From the NCBI GenBank assembly GCA_001566295.1, contig KQ964251.1, positions 873,838 through 937,837 of the forward strand: a stretch of 64,000 nt of DNA, in the 5' to 3' direction. Position numbers and translations under genes: made by a program. The notes beneath the pieces are model-generated. The model worked only from the letters and a program-made list of their open reading frames with translations, made no database searches and was not told the DNA's origin. Source of the DNA: Microdochium bolleyi. Its lineage: Eukaryota > Ascomycota > Sordariomycetes > Xylariales > Microdochiaceae. Each line of letters opens with the position of its first letter. The stretch's first letter is position 1. Below are positions 11,394 to 22,123 of the stretch, piece after piece.

Positions 11394-11860
11394 AATGGAT
11401 GTTGGAGGGGCATCAAGTAGCGACACTTTTCACCGGAATAATGAAAATAATTCTCTATTCGTGTCGAGAAAGCCCACCCATTCTTCTTCATGGACGAAGG
11501 AGGACAGTCTGTGTCCGTTCTTGGTAAAGGTGACTACAAGTGCAGTTTCCCACAAACACAAGCGTAGAGGCTTTTTGGAAGGGCTGCTCGCCATTGGGAC
11601 AGTCTCTCGTCCTTCCTGACAGTGGCAATACATGAAAATGTACCCTGGGGTATAAAAGAGACCAGTAGACCTCCGGCCATACCCAATGCTTTTAGCAATA
11701 TAACTTTTCTTCCGACAATCCAATCCGCAATAAGGAAATAGACCAGCAATCCTCTTCGATGTAATTTTGGCGTGTTCCGCGGTGCTAAGTAGTCTTCAGC
11801 TCTGTGTGAGTGACGCCACATCGGTACGGTGGGTCAGCCGGAATCTCCTCGCAGTGCTGA
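11394..11860. other. intergenic between convergent genes
   Basis: It holds the 3' flanks of the deaminase (+) and the NmrA-like gene (-). The first part is A/T-rich (AATAATGAAAATAATTC), consistent with a polyadenylation region. No gene seen. Confidence 0.45.
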
Positions 11861-12939
11861 TTACTTGAGCGACTGCCCATGGACCGCCCAGACCTGCTGC
11901 AGCCAGGTGCGAAAGCCCATCGGCCGTATGTGCAGCCGGGTGTTGAGCAGGTCGTCGCCAGTCATGGTATACCGCCCGGCGGCCGTCTGGAGCAGATGCT
12001 GCAGGAAGCACCATTCCGGCAGCCGCTCTGGGACGCCGCAGTCCTGCAGCTCCAGCACGATCTCGGCGTACGACATTGGGCGCACTTCGAAGGGGACTGG
12101 CGAGTCCCATGATTAGATGGATGATGTGAGAAACTTGGCTCCTCGGATAAAAGCTTACCTCCTCTGACCTCGCTGCAGACCTGGACGAGCTGCGTACTTG
12201 ACATGCGTGCGCCGTGCATCTTGAACTCGTGAGGCCAACTGTTGATGCCGAGGTCGAGAGCCGCAGTAAGAATGCGCGCAACATCATAAGCTGATGTCAT
12301 CGCGATACCGACAGAGCGGCCAGTAGGTCCTGTGACTGGCAACCGTGCGACGCCGAGCTCGACGTCGACCATGTAGTCCTCCAGACCGACTATGTCGAAC
12401 GACGCGCCCATGCCATTTCCGCGAAGACCGCCGGGACCAAACCGCTCGTAGAACATACCGCAAGAGAATACGGTGTATTTCAATGGAGCCGACCTTGATC
12501 GCGACAGACGCCTCAAGAGTGTAAGTGCATCTGACGACCCCTTGCCCATGTATGGATCGATCTCAAGTCGTGGTCGATTGGCAAGGAGGCCTTCGAATTC
12601 GGATGGGATGAAGCGATCAACGCCTGCAGCCCGAGACGCTTCGATAAGATTTATCTGTTCGAGGCCTGGGATGGTGGAAATCACCAAGTTCACGCCTTGT
12701 AAGAGGAAGCGGAGTTGCTCCGGATTATGGTAGTCGACTACGGCAACCTGACAGCCGTAGCCCTCTTCGAGCTCGGGGTGTACCTGTAGACTAGGGTCAG
12801 TATCGTAAGACAGTGGCCTCAAGGAGTGGCCGCGTTCGTGTACCGTCCGCGAGAAGATCAGGAGAGCATGCGTCGTCTGCGACAACTCTTGCAGGAGGAT
12901 GCTGGCGAAGCCGCCGGCGCCAGCAATGACTATACGCAT
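11861..12939 (-). CDS. NmrA/isoflavone-reductase-like NAD(P)-binding protein
   Basis: On the minus strand, exon 1 is 12939-12159 and exon 2 is 12096-11861, joined by a phase-1 62-nt intron (GTAAGC...GCCAG, with a CTAATC branch), giving 338 residues. It opens with a Rossmann motif (MRIVIAGAGGFAS), followed by an STIPGLEQ strand, an AAGVDRFIPSEFEG strand-loop and a YMGKG segment carrying the lysine typical of the isoflavone reductase/PCBER branch. The C-terminal substrate region (FEVRPMSYAEIVLEL) continues in exon 2. Such proteins are NAD(P)H reductases or redox sensors, and the substrate cannot be inferred. It is transcribed away from a 2.2-kb gene-free stretch and converges with the deaminase. 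Confidence 0.85.
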
Positions 12940-15138
12940 TGCGCTTCTGTCGCGAGTCTGGCCATGAATAACGTGGAAACTGCTGGGAACCCAATGGGGC
13001 ACCTGGCCGCCATAGAGCAAGCTGCACGAAGCAGCTCAGGACTGGCGGGAAAGGATCTCAATGGTCAGGACTGGCCAGAGCTGTGACGCACTGCGGTTCC
13101 GACTGTTCGTCGTAACCAGTGCTCTACTGCCACCTTGCCCGAGGCGTTTTGTCAAGTCGAGGCTCGTGCCAAGCTTGATCCGAAATCCACTGTCGTCAAT
13201 AACTCGCGTTCCGTGTTGCAAAGAGGTCGGCGATGATTCGTACAACCCAGAACTCTCGAGGGTCAGCGACCTAGGAACGACTGCTCTGGCAGCAGTGAAT
13301 GGTATGCGAAGGAGAATTGGAAGTGTGTGACGACGGGTGAGAGCAGAAGTCCGCAAAGGGGCCTGTCATCGCTGCAAAAGATATCACTGGAGGTGGGCCG
13401 AGTCGGGTACGACTTGGTTTCCTTTTCACACGTGGAAGACGGCAAGGTGACATGTAGACATGTTGAGTTTGTGCCTGCAACGCAAGTTCCATGGGACCTG
13501 GGTACTGTGGCCGAGAACCTAGTCGGCAGGCGAACAGTTGGAGCAGCCGAGAAGCATCGCACTCGGACCATGGGGCGAATCGTCACATCAGTGTTCTGCA
13601 ACGCCCATGCCCTTGCTCCTGTCTTCTTTTGGGACATCCGCCCAGGGCGGGGTGTCGAAAAAAGTCCATCGAAACGAGAGCTGCCGTGCTGCGACTTGGC
13701 TACTGCTGCCGGCTCTATCTAGTTTTTGCGGCTTCGCACGACGTGGTCCCGCACGCTGCAACCTTGACGCGCGAGCTCCCGGGGAGAGCTCCTTGGCTGC
13801 AGATACATTAAGGCAGAGGTGCCAAAGAGCGAATGGTTGCAACAGATCCCGCCGGTCCGCCCGCCTGCAACTCCACACGTGTTTATGCAACCGCACTCTG
13901 TGCCGTGGACGATGAATCCCGCTGTGGATGAACTCCGTCCAGTCCCATCCCCACTCGTAGAGATTGATAGCTGCGGACTCGTCGCGTCGAAATGCCGTTG
14001 AGCCGGCTGTTGGAGTAGGAGAGTCAGACGACAGTGTGCTGAACACAATCATGGCGAGCCCCGACCCCGGACAGTGATGCTGGCAGCGGGTTGAGTCGTC
14101 TGACAGGGGCCCCTGAAGGTTTTCCTCACGGCGGCAAGCGGATAACTACTGCATGACATAACACCGAGCGGATGATTGGAGCGGCATTGGACAAACGAGA
14201 CTCGAAGCGCACACCCGTGGACGGTGTGCGGCCAGATCCTCGGGCACAATCTTGGTGCTCGCTCATGACCCTGGCTCGGCTTCCCACACAGCTGGACTTG
14301 CTGCCGGTTCGTGGGTGTTTGCCTCTGTTGACAAAATGTCAGCCGAGCACGGCCAGCGATCTGTGCATGTATGCGATGGATCTGGCTCGTTGTTACGATG
14401 GAATTGGACAGCTGAAGCCGTGGCCAAGGACGGGATGGCTTTGTTGATCGTTGAAGTGAAGGCGTGTGTTGGCATCATGACTCTACCTCGATCGAGTGGG
14501 CGCTGGGTGTCGTCAGGGAGCCCCCCGAACGATCGACGCGGCGGAAGCGCCGCCCACGATGATTGGCGCAGGGAAAGCTTGTTTCCTGCATCGAGAGTTG
14601 GGACCGTCTTGCATGTCGTCAGGTTAGACACTGTCTCATTGGGGGCCAAAAGGATGCGAATGCTGGAAAAGTCAAGGAGCTAAGTCCTACGACCGTTGTC
14701 CTGAAGAGCTGACACGCATCCTGGTCCCACGTGTGGAAGGCAAACTCCCGCCCCGCTATAACGTGACAGCCTCGACCAGAACCCGGTGGCGGTCCGCGAA
14801 CTCTCTACGGCAACCACGATGCTATCTGGAAGCAGCAAGTTTACATGCATCCAGTGTCTCCATCAAGTCTCACTGCTAGAAACTCGGTTTCACGATCTCG
14901 CCCGAGCGACCACGTCAACAGAGGTGTCTGGTGAGCACTCGGAACGCTAGTGCGGGGGCGTTGAGCACAAACATATCCTCCCATGCACAGCGTCGTGGAC
15001 ATGACAGATCTCGGAGCACGAGGATCACTCCTTAGGCAGGCTGAAGTTCAAAATGGAATTGGCTAATTTCTAGGGTATCATAGTTCTCGACGACTGCTAG
15101 TTCGTCCTGCTTCCTGATCACACTGGCGGCAGCACCAT
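12940..15138. other. long intergenic region (2.2 kb), no gene supported
   Basis: It lies between two minus-strand genes, so it holds the NmrA-like promoter and the 3' flank of the CsbD-like gene. ORFs up to 154 codons exist on both strands (for example 13588-14052 minus and 14252-14683 plus) but overlap in several frames, lack domains and give improbable proteins. No tRNA-like box pair was spotted. A non-coding transcript cannot be excluded. Confidence 0.45.
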
Positions 15139-15759
15139 TTACTTGCGGTCAGCCTCAGCCTGCTTGACGATGTCGTGCTCAGCACCGCGCTGCTGGGTCT
15201 TGCCCTGGTCGTGCTGGTTCTGGTACTCGGCCTGGGCGGCTTTGTTGCCGGTCAGACCGGCGACAGCCCCGCCGAGAGTGCCGGCGACACGGTCGCCGAC
15301 ACCGCTGGTGTAGTCGTTGAGCTGACCCTTGGCCTCCTGCTGTTGACCCTCAAGGTTCTGCTGGCGGCCAGACTGCTTGAGACCCTCCGCACCGAGAAGT
15401 CCACCGACGGTCTCCTTGGCGGCACCCACGGTCTGGTTGTAAGAGCCCTTGGTACGGTCGGGGTCGTCGGCAGTGACAGCTCCGGAGGAAGAGGCAGTGA
15501 AGCCGGGACCCTTGGCGGTGGCGTGCGAGGCATCATACTCGGCGTCGGCCTTGTCCTTCTTGGCCTGGCCCTCAACCTGATTGGCGCGAGTCTAGTGTTA
15601 GCAAGTGCAGCTTGCCCATTGTGTCAGAGGTGTCGGAGCACTCGTAGTACTAACCTGGTCGCCAGTGCTGCCGGTAATGCTGCCGAGAAGGTTCTGGGCA
15701 GCGCCAGTGACGGCGTCGGTCACCGACTTGAGGGTGGAAGTGTTGTCGTTGGTAGACAT
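15139..15759 (-). CDS. CsbD-like / Hmp1-type stress protein
   Basis: Exon 1 is 15759-15655 and exon 2 is 15591-15139; a phase-0 63-nt intron (GTTAGT...CACTAG) gives 185 residues. The protein is small, hydrophilic and rich in Gly/Ala/Gln/Thr. Two related segments are visible: an ANQVEGQAKKDKADAEYD helix and a KETVGGLLGAEGLKQSGRQQ segment followed by EGQQQEAKGQLND, the pattern of CsbD-like proteins. Fungal members include the Ustilago Hmp1 mismatch/cruciform DNA-binding protein and stress-induced proteins. A TATAAA at 15914-15909 and a CCCCT element at 15946-15942 on the coding strand fit stress induction. DNA binding is known only from relatives. Confidence 0.78.
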
Positions 15760-15908
15760 ATTGGTGGTTGTGTGATGGTTGATGTGTGTGTGAAAAGTAG
15801 TTGGTCTGAGCAAGGTAAGCCGTGATGGTCACTTAGCTTCGGGATAGTGTTTGTGTAGGGTGGAATTGTCGAGGAGCTGGTGACGGAGGAGGAAGGGCAA
15901 AGACTCGC

Positions 15909-15914
15909 TTTATA
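15909..15914 (-). promoter_or_regulatory. TATA box (TATAAA) of the CsbD-like gene
   Basis: The minus strand reads TATAAA about 150 nt upstream of the ATG at 15759, an appropriate distance for a fungal TATA element. Confidence 0.5.
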
Positions 15915-15941
15915 TCTTTCCAAGCACCAGCGGTCATCAGG

Positions 15942-15946
15942 AGGGG
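15942..15946 (-). promoter_or_regulatory. putative stress response element (CCCCT)
   Basis: The minus strand reads CCCCT about 30 nt upstream of the TATA box. This is the STRE core bound by Msn2/4-type zinc-finger factors. A 5-bp motif is weak alone; the stress-type gene product and the TATA box make it more credible. Confidence 0.3.
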
Positions 15947-16832
15947 TCCACGAATTCGGCAGTCGCGTCTGATCAGTCGCCTATTGCGTCAACTTGCGCA
16001 ACTGCCATTCACACTTCCAGGTCTAGCGGGCGCCCGTGGCTTGAAGAGGTGCCAGGGCACACAACATGGATGAGCTAAGACAAACAAGCCGCAGTCATGG
16101 AGCCTAGTTGGATCGATGACTGGCTGGTGCCTTTCTGTGACAGTTGCTCCTGTGCGGTCCCATCCGTTCTCGCGTGGGGGAATCTCGATTTCGCATGCAG
16201 GATTCGGGCAGAGGCGGAGAGGGGATCAGATTGCCTATGATGTCATGTACAGGGTCCATGTGACCCCACCTGGGAGGATGGCTCCACCTCGGGCAAGCTC
16301 GTGTCACTGAACTCGGGACAACACATGCGCAACAGAATGACAGGCTCTAGGTCGAGCCCTGGAGAGCTCTGGATGCTTGAGTCTCGGAGCTGATGTCATA
16401 CTCTGGACGGAAAGTAAGCCACTATGTCCAGATTCGGGGCTGTATCGACCTTGTGGACAGCTGGATGGTGGGGTGTTCTCATGCACCACCCTCTAGGTTA
16501 TGTGGCCAGCTCGTTTGTGAGACGATTCCAGCTGTCCTTCCGTCTCACAATGAAGTACGAACTTGAACACCAGTGACTCCCGCGGAATGATCATAACGGC
16601 ATTATTTCATTCAGCATTGGTATCAAGTGCCACAGGGCAAGATGCTCTTCAACACCAGGGACTATGTGACCTTGAGTCCTCTTCCGCGTGGATGAAGAGC
16701 AAGTTATCCAGCGTGTCTGACCTCGCATACCTTTGAAACCAGGTAGTGAGTGTGATGGTTTGTTGTACAAAAAGCCACATGAGGCATGCATATTACAGGA
16801 ACTCTTTCTGGAGAATAAGAGACTCGACAGCC

Positions 16833-18596
16833 CTAGTGCTGGCTCCACTCGATCGTGTTGAGATCGATACCCTCCTGGACAAGCTCCCACAAAGGTGACA
16901 GCTCGCGAAGGAACGTGACACGCTCCTGAACAGCCTTCAAGACATAGTCGATCTCAGCCTCTGTCGTAAAGCGGCCAATACCAAAGCGAATACTGCTGTG
17001 AGCGCTTTCGTCGCTGTTGCCAAGAGCTCTTAACACATAGCTTGGCTCAAGGGATGCTGAGGTGCAAGCACTGCCTGATGACAGAGCAATATCCTTGAGA
17101 GCCATGAGGAGAGACTCGCCCTCAACGTACGCAAATGAGACGTTGACACATCCAGGGTAGAACCGCTCTGGGTCGCCGTTCTGCGTTGTATGCTCCAAGG
17201 CCAGGAGGCCTTTCAAGAGCCTGTCCGACAGTGCCTTGATACGTTTCGAGTCGTACTGGGTTTCACGAGTTAGTGATTGTCCCTGTGCTGTATTGGAGGC
17301 ACGTGTTGACAGATGGAGAAGGGAGTGCAAATCAGACATATGTGCTTTTTCTCAACACACGGATTCCGGTCAAGGAATTCAGAAAGCCATGCATGTAGGA
17401 GCGAATCATCATTTTGCGAACGGTGGGAAGTCTTGGCGGAAATTTGTGGAAAAATGGTGAAACAGGTTGCAACGTACCTCGAGCTCCTCCTTGGCGATGC
17501 GCGCAGCTTCGCCAAAGCCAACGACCAAAGGTGGCGCCAGGGTTCCACTCCTGAGGCCTCTTTCCTGACCGCCACCACTGATGATGGGATCCAGCCGAAC
17601 TCTTGGCCGTCTTCGCACGTAGCAAGCACCGATACCCATAGGGCCGTAGATCTTATGCGCCGAAATGGACATGAGGTCGATGTTCATGGCATTGACATCC
17701 ATGGGAATCTTGCCGAAAGCCTGTGCCGCATCGGTGTGGAAGAACACCTTCTTGGATCGGCACAACTTGCCAATCTCCTCGAGGGGCTGCACAACACCAA
17801 TCTCGTTGTTGACGGCCATGATGCTGACGATGGCCGTCTCAGGACGCATCGCAGCTTCTAGGTCCGCCATGCTGATGAGACCGTTGTTCTGCACTGGTAG
17901 ATAGGTGACCTCGAAGCCCTCGTCCTGAAGATGACGACAGCTGTCAAGGACACACTTGTGCTCAGTCTGGCTGGTGATGATATGCTTCTTCTTGCCAGAC
18001 CGGCCGAAGAATCTGGCCACACCCTTCAAGCTCATGTTGTTGCTCTCAGTAGCACCGCTTGTGAAGATGATCTCCTTGGGGTCTGCTCCGATCAGGCTCG
18101 CGATGTGCTCACGGGCAGTCTCAACGGCCTTCTCGCTCTCCCAACCGTAGGCGTGTGTCCGCGAGTGAGGGTTACCGTACACGCCGACGAAGTAGGGCAG
18201 CATAGCATCCAGGACTCGAGGGTCGACTGGTGTCGTAGCTTGCATATCGAGGTAGATGGGTCGCTGCCCCTCATCCATGAGGGTTGCGTCTTTGAGGACA
18301 GCAGCCACGGGATTGGAGCCGGCGGCGGTGCCGCTGGATGCGCTGGAGCCAGGCATGATGAGCTCGCCCTTGTCGTTCATGAAATTGCTCTTGTCGAGCT
18401 TGATGGCCGTGTCGACGTTGACCTGGGCGCGGTCGCGCTTCGACTCGGAGACATAGTTCCGCGTCACCGACCGGGTGGCGGATGTGAGAACTCTGGGTGC
18501 TGAAGACACTGCTACCCGCACCGGGGCGCTTGTGAAAGACTGTTTGAGACCGAGGCGCGAGGCCTGCCTCAGCGCGGATGATGCTACATTGACCAT
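16833..18596 (-). CDS. NFS1: cysteine desulfurase, mitochondrial (NFS1)
   Basis: Exon 1 is 18596-17478 and exon 2 is 17255-16833, around a phase-0 intron of 222 nt (GTACGT...CCCAG), unusually long for this window; 513 residues. The enzyme takes sulfur from cysteine for Fe-S cluster assembly on Isu1 and for tRNA thiolation. An Arg/Ser/Ala-rich N-terminus without acidic residues (residues 1-46) is a mitochondrial presequence. The PLP fold follows, with TSGATESNN, the PLP lysine at about residue 315 in SISAHKIYGP, and the persulfide cysteine at about 437 in SSGSACTSASLEPSYVL. The C-terminus LWELVQEGIDLNTIEWSQH is the family ending. The ATG at 18596 is chosen because the presequence starts there. 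It is divergent from the BAR-SH3 gene across 1.2 kb. Confidence 0.97.
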
Positions 18597-19823
18597 CTTG
18601 TCGAGAGATCCGAAGGAAGAAAAAGTCGATGATGGGGTGCAGGTGGAGGTTATTGCGCTGGCAGGGGACGGGCGGTGAAAATATGCAGGCGCACAACGGG
18701 CAATTGCCCACAGCTGCGACCGAGCTCCGCCGGCTTCGGGGTTGGAGCTCGCCACGGTGCCAGAAGCCGTCAAGTCGGCATCGGTGATAAGAAACACGGG
18801 TAGCGCGGAGCACTTGCACGCGCGAGGAGAGCCAGATGGATGAGCAATCGCCCGCACAGTGCTGGGTCAGTTCGATTCGACTGAAGCCGTCATTGAGTTC
18901 GTGGAGTTCCTCATTGCCTGGAGGCACCGCCAGCCTCGCGGACCAACTCGAAGGCAGAAATGGACTATCTTGTGACCGCCCGAAAGGCAGGGTCACGACT
19001 GTAGACAATGTATGCAGCGCGCGTGTCTCTGGAAGTCGGTGCAAGCACTTCGCCTCTCTGATGAGCTCGGAGATGCTGACTCGCCCGCCTCTCCGTTGCA
19101 AAGGGCTCGGGTCGCCGGCAGCACTGGCGTTGCGGTGGAGCCCCTTCGAAGCCGCCAGCGTCATCCATGGATGGCTCAGGGCTCAGTCGCCCAATGTGCG
19201 CGCCAGCACTGCCACGAGAACTTCGTCACCACCACCAGTCTGCTGCGGTCTGCCGCGCCCCCGCCGAGGCCACATGCTAGCACACGCTCGAGGCAGCACT
19301 TTCAAGCTTGCATTGTGCTTGGCGGTTCGTCAGTCGGGCACCCACAAACCCCGTAGATCGTTCCGCGGCTGCACAGGCTCTGCCCAGGTGGTGCTGTGGT
19401 GGTGAAGAGCTGCCAGGCAGGCGACGCAGGTGCACCGAGAACAAAGAGTGCCAGGTGGGAGGCCCCAGCCCGCGCCCCAGCCGTGAGTGCCGTCATCCTG
19501 CGCCTTCCCCCCTGCGCCCCGACGCAACCGGCCGACCCCAACCAGGCTTGACACTTCTCTGACTTGCTTGCCTCTATTCGCAACTTTGTGCACTATTCTT
19601 CGCTGCAATCGTTCAACGCCGCGCCCGCGAACTTGACTCTCGTGACTGCTACAGGTCCTGCCCAAATTCAAGTCCGTCAGTCGCCCGTCGATGCAGACAG
19701 CAGCCCTCGAGTTCGCCCGACACTGAACAGCTTCTACTCCGGCTTTTGGAGCAGCCCCTACCCCGCCAACATCGTCATACCCCTTTCGCCAGCGGATTGC
19801 GCACGCCGCCCACAAGCGCAGAG
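18597..19823. other. divergent promoter region NFS1 / RVS167-like
   Basis: No gene seen. ORFs such as 18836-19405 plus are antisense or chance frames. CT-rich stretches precede the plus-strand ATG at 19824, as in other fungal leaders. Confidence 0.45.
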
Positions 19824-21337
19824 ATGAGCTTTCGCGGCTTCCAGAAGAGCGTGATCAGAGTGAGTGCAACAACAATGGCCGCTCCGTGTTCCGGCACCGG
19901 GCACGCAATCGTTACCTACCACGCTCCGGACTGTCGCGGGAACTAACCACCACTTTCCCACTGTATAGGCGCCACAGCAGTTCAAGGCCAAGTTCAACAT
20001 CGGAGAGATACACAAAGATGCCGTCTTCACGGATTCGGAGCGCCGCTTCCAGGAGCTTGAGACCGAGACCAAGCGACTGCACGACGAGAGTAAAAAGTAC
20101 TTCGACTCGATCAATGGCATGCTCAACCACCAGATTGAATTCAGCAGGGCCATGACAGAGATCTACAAGCCCATCTCTGGTCGCATGTCGGACCCGAACA
20201 GCTTGGTAGTCCACGGCAACCCCGAAGGCATCCAGGCGTGCGAGGAGTACGAGGCTGTCGTCAAGGACCTGCAAGAAACACTAGCTCCAGAGCTCGAGAT
20301 GATTGATCAGCGGGTGATTGGCCCTGCGAACGAGCTTCTCGATGTCCTCAAGGCCATCCGAAAGACTGCGACGAAGCGAGAGCACAAGAAGCTCGACTAC
20401 GATCGTCACAATGCGACACTCAAGAAGCTCAAAGACAAGAAGGAAAAGACACCCAAAGACGAGAAAGCAATGTGGAAGGCTGAGAACGAGGTAGAGGTCG
20501 CGACACAAGAGTACAACTACTTCAATGACCTGCTCAAGGACGAGCTTCCGAAACTCTTTCTTCTCGAGCAAGAGTTTATTCAGCCCTTGTTCCAGTCGTT
20601 CTACTACATGCAGCTCAACATCTTCTATACCTTGCACGAAAAGATGCAGGGCTGCGATATCGGCTACTTCGATCTCACGCGAGACATTGAGGACGCATTC
20701 CACGAGAAGCGAGGCGACATACAGGAACAAGTCGAGAAGCTGTCCATTGTGCGCTTCAAGACAAGTGGCCGCCCACGGCCACCGAAATATGGCGCCAAGC
20801 CTCAGCTGACTCTGGAGGGTGGTTCGAAACCTGCCGGGTTACTCACAGCCGGACCCAGCACTTCCAAATCAGACACTGCGCCAAGCTATAGCCAGGCGCC
20901 AGCAGTCACAGCAGACGATGATGAAGCCGGGCCGCCTCCCTATTCCGCTGGGGCTGTGCCGTCAAAGTTTCCTTCATCACCCAAATTCGGCAACGGCACT
21001 GCGTCTCCAGGTATGGCTGCTGCCGCCGCCGCGAAGGCAAAGCCCCCTCCGCCCAAGCCTAAGCCGAAGGCCCTGGCAGGGAAGTCTGCAGTTGAGACGG
21101 TGACGGCCTTGTACGACTACTCTGCTCAGGCAGAGGGCGATTTGAGCTTCAGGGCGGGAGACGTCATCGAGATCGTATCCAGAACTCAGAATGATAATGA
21201 ATGGTGGAACGGCAAGCTTAACGGCCAGACTGGACAGTTTCCAGGTAAGCTCCTTTGTGTTAAATGGTGGACCCGACAAAGCTTGATTCCATGCTCACGC
21301 ACTCGATGGTACAGGCAACTATGTAAGAGTCGGCTAG
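19824..21337 (+). CDS. RVS167: BAR-SH3 amphiphysin-like protein (Rvs167 type)
   Basis: Three exons, 19824-19859, 19969-21244 and 21315-21337, give 444 residues. The first exon encodes only MSFRGFQKSVIR, which matches the start of the fungal family, and exon 2 continues APQQFKAKFN. The N-BAR domain fills residues 1-240 (for example GMLNHQIEFSRAM, KPISGRMSDP, RKTATKREHKKLDYDRH, QLNIFYTLHEKM) and bends membranes at endocytic sites. A Pro/Ser/Ala-rich linker with a KPPPPKPKPK run follows. The C-terminal SH3 domain (about 386-444) shows ALYDY, the WW pair and FPGNYV. The last exon is 23 nt and supplies the final seven residues and stop. The ORF runs on to 21510 if that 70-nt intron is retained. 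It converges with the syntaxin gene. Confidence 0.96.
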
Positions 21338-22123
21338 ACACTAGCTTTGCCCCGCAGATGAACAGAGTAGCCACTCAACCAGGACGATCACTGGGCGTCG
21401 ATATGCCCGGAAACATTAATAGACGATCGGCACTTGTGTACATGGTTCCCCTTTCTGGACGGCACCTCGACCTGTGTCGGACTTTGGAAACAAAGGAACT
21501 ACATATTTGAACAAGAGGGAGCAGAAGGTTTGGTTAGAACCATGGTAAGGGACCCGATGCCTTCTTGGAGGACGCAGTGAGGATGGCGGTACAACAATAT
21601 CCATTCCCACTCAATCCTCTTTCTTGTCAGCTATAGCATTTTTGGAGAGCCTCGTCTGTGAAGCGATCCACCAGGTACAATTATTCAACGATAACCCGTC
21701 CGTCACGCGAGAATAGATAAAGTGCTGCAAGCGCACATATATCAGACAGTTGACACAGCATGCAACACAACTTAACCTACGTACGAGCGCCTTATCTAAG
21801 TATTTGGAACCGAGTTGCGCATAGTCACATGGCGTGTGCACGATACGAGCTACAAGAATGCATTGCATTACAAGTGTGATATATATTTGCTAAACAACTA
21901 GATTCATTCCCAATGCCGTCCGGCTTTTGTCTTTGTCCCTTTTGTCTTTCTTTCCACGGAAAAGACGAGGGTTCATTATGTTAAAAGACGTTGGTAGTGG
22001 CGGTAGCGGGCGGCGTATCGTTTCCCTCCTCCTCATTCATACTTTCTGTCCCGTCGCTCGTATGTACACACAAAACATGAAAAATCGTGAGGAAAGTATC
22101 CGAAGCGAACAATGATCTCTCCT
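21338..22123. other. intergenic between convergent genes
   Basis: It holds the 3' flanks of the BAR-SH3 gene (+) and the syntaxin (-). Parts are A/T-rich around 21690-21920. No gene seen. Confidence 0.45.

Larger units (their letters stand above)
15760..16832. other. intergenic: CsbD-like promoter and NFS1 3' flank
   Basis: The promoter part carries the TATA and CCCCT elements listed separately. The remainder up to the NFS1 stop has only short, domain-less ORFs. Confidence 0.45.

Noticed and set aside
9804..11426. 540-codon minus-strand ORF over adenosine deaminase
   Set aside because: Same antisense codon-bias effect; no recognisable domain.
13588..14052. 154-codon minus-strand ORF in the 2.2-kb gap
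   Set aside because: Overlapping ORFs in several frames, no domain, odd composition and no splice structure.
20818..20832. GGTTCGAAACC resembling a tRNA B box
   Set aside because: It lies inside the certain BAR-SH3 coding exon, with no matching A box or cloverleaf.
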